Shown here: piece after piece, positions 6,633-7,027 of the stretch
Layout of the letters: each line of letters opens with the position of its first letter
Numbering within the stretch: the first letter of the stretch is position 1
The notes under the pieces: model-generated
Seen by the model: the letters and a program-made list of their open reading frames with translations, nothing else
Told to the model about the DNA's origin: nothing
Database searches by the model: none
Made by a program: the position numbers and the translations under genes
Origin: Deltaproteobacteria bacterium ADurb.Bin026
GTDB taxonomy: Bacteria > Desulfobacterota > Syntrophorhabdia > Syntrophorhabdales > Syntrophorhabdaceae
Direction: 5' to 3'
DNA: 7,027 bases
Assembly: GCA_002071245.1 (NCBI GenBank)
Contig: MWEV01000266.1
Coordinates: 1 to 7,027, forward strand

Positions 6633-7027
6633 CTAATTGAGTAGATTTGGTTTTCTACGATTTGAGAGTTTTTTGCGTATCGCAGTTGCTTGACAATCAT
6701 GTAGGCCAACATAACAACCAGGACGTGGCCGCAGGTTGTCCCTTCTTTTCTGACATAGACGGGGCGATCCCCCACTAAGGTCACTCGCTCGCAACCGAAA
6801 CGCTCACTTACTTTTTGGATCTGAGAAGAAAAGGCCAATCACTATCTGCTTCTTCCCATCACGATTGTAACCGTATGCACTGAAATAATTATCCTCCCCT
6901 TCAAGATAACTGCTCGTCACATCGTACAGAAAAATATCCCGGGACACACCAGGACCACGAAAAGAAAAAAGACGCCTCTCAATATCTTCCTGATGCGCAG
7001 AAATCCACCCCAGGTTGACATATAGAT
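6633..7027 (-). pseudogene. remnant of an IS1634-type transposase with internal deletions, cut by the window edge
   Basis: Read on the minus strand, pieces of one transposase appear in order in changing frames. Piece one (7025 down to about 6831) reads LYVNLGWISAHQEDIERRLF, later LYDVTSSYLEGEDNYFSAYG and YNRDGKKQIVIGL, including the first catalytic Asp. It then shifts frame directly into SSQIQKVSERFGCERVTLVG-DR with the second Asp (about 6830-6764), skipping the usual block ending in 'EGNTSDPKT'. After GDR the sequence jumps (6761-6766) to PVYVRKEGTTCGHVLVVMLA, which belongs near the C-terminus, so the region with the third catalytic acidic residue is missing. A last shift near 6680 leads to IRKKLSNRRKPN and a stop at 6633-6635, resembling the end of the family's proteins. 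No functional transposase can be made from what is visible. The N-terminal part lies beyond the window. The 94 bases between the stop and rlmD may hold the element's end, but I cannot identify a terminal repeat with only one end present. Confidence 0.85.

Noticed and set aside
6533..6838. A 101-codon open frame on the minus strand, starting TTG, as an intact small gene
   Set aside because: Its content is two joined blocks of a transposase followed by out-of-frame sequence after about 6680; upstream transposase sequence continues in another frame. It is part of the pseudogene.
1..7027. CRISPR arrays, toxin-antitoxin pairs, riboswitches or defence genes
   Set aside because: No regularly spaced repeats, no small gene pairs, and no gap long enough for a structured leader RNA were found.

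Overview
The window reads as a piece of chromosome from a moderately AT-rich bacterium that is probably anaerobic or microaerophilic. Three things point that way: two iron-sulfur enzymes, a soluble multi-PAS histidine kinase with a cysteine-rich end, and heavy use of AGG/AGA for arginine. The overall style resembles Desulfobacterota ('Deltaproteobacteria') or Nitrospirota. That placement is an impression from protein style, not a phylogenetic result.

Layout, left to right: a well-formed promoter and a tRNA-Ser(GCU) gene (33-162); a YgiQ-family radical SAM protein (222-1958, +); a convergent gene for an exported protein with a surface-adhesin-E-like domain and TPR repeats (1963-2730, -); a divergent, cytoplasmic three-PAS histidine kinase (2903-5113, +); a 23S rRNA m5U methyltransferase of the RlmD type (5174-6538, +); and, at the right edge, the decayed C-terminal part of an IS1634-type transposase (6633-7027, -) that continues beyond the window.

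The genes do not form one obvious pathway. tRNA-Ser, YgiQ and RlmD are housekeeping functions, two of them linked to RNA or translation. The kinase has no response regulator beside it and looks like an orphan sensor. It may share a transcript with rlmD (60-nt gap), and it shares a 150-200 bp divergent promoter region with the TPR gene. No convincing intrinsic terminator was found anywhere, including in the 4-nt gap between the convergent ygiQ and TPR genes.

I do not see a novel defence or mobile system here. The observations most worth a second look are: the six-cysteine segment inserted in the ATP-binding domain of the kinase together with an unusually long linker before that domain; the transposase remnant, which seems to have lost three separate internal blocks; the absence of a clear Shine-Dalgarno sequence before all four protein genes; and the predicted 1-2 nt leader of the tRNA transcript.
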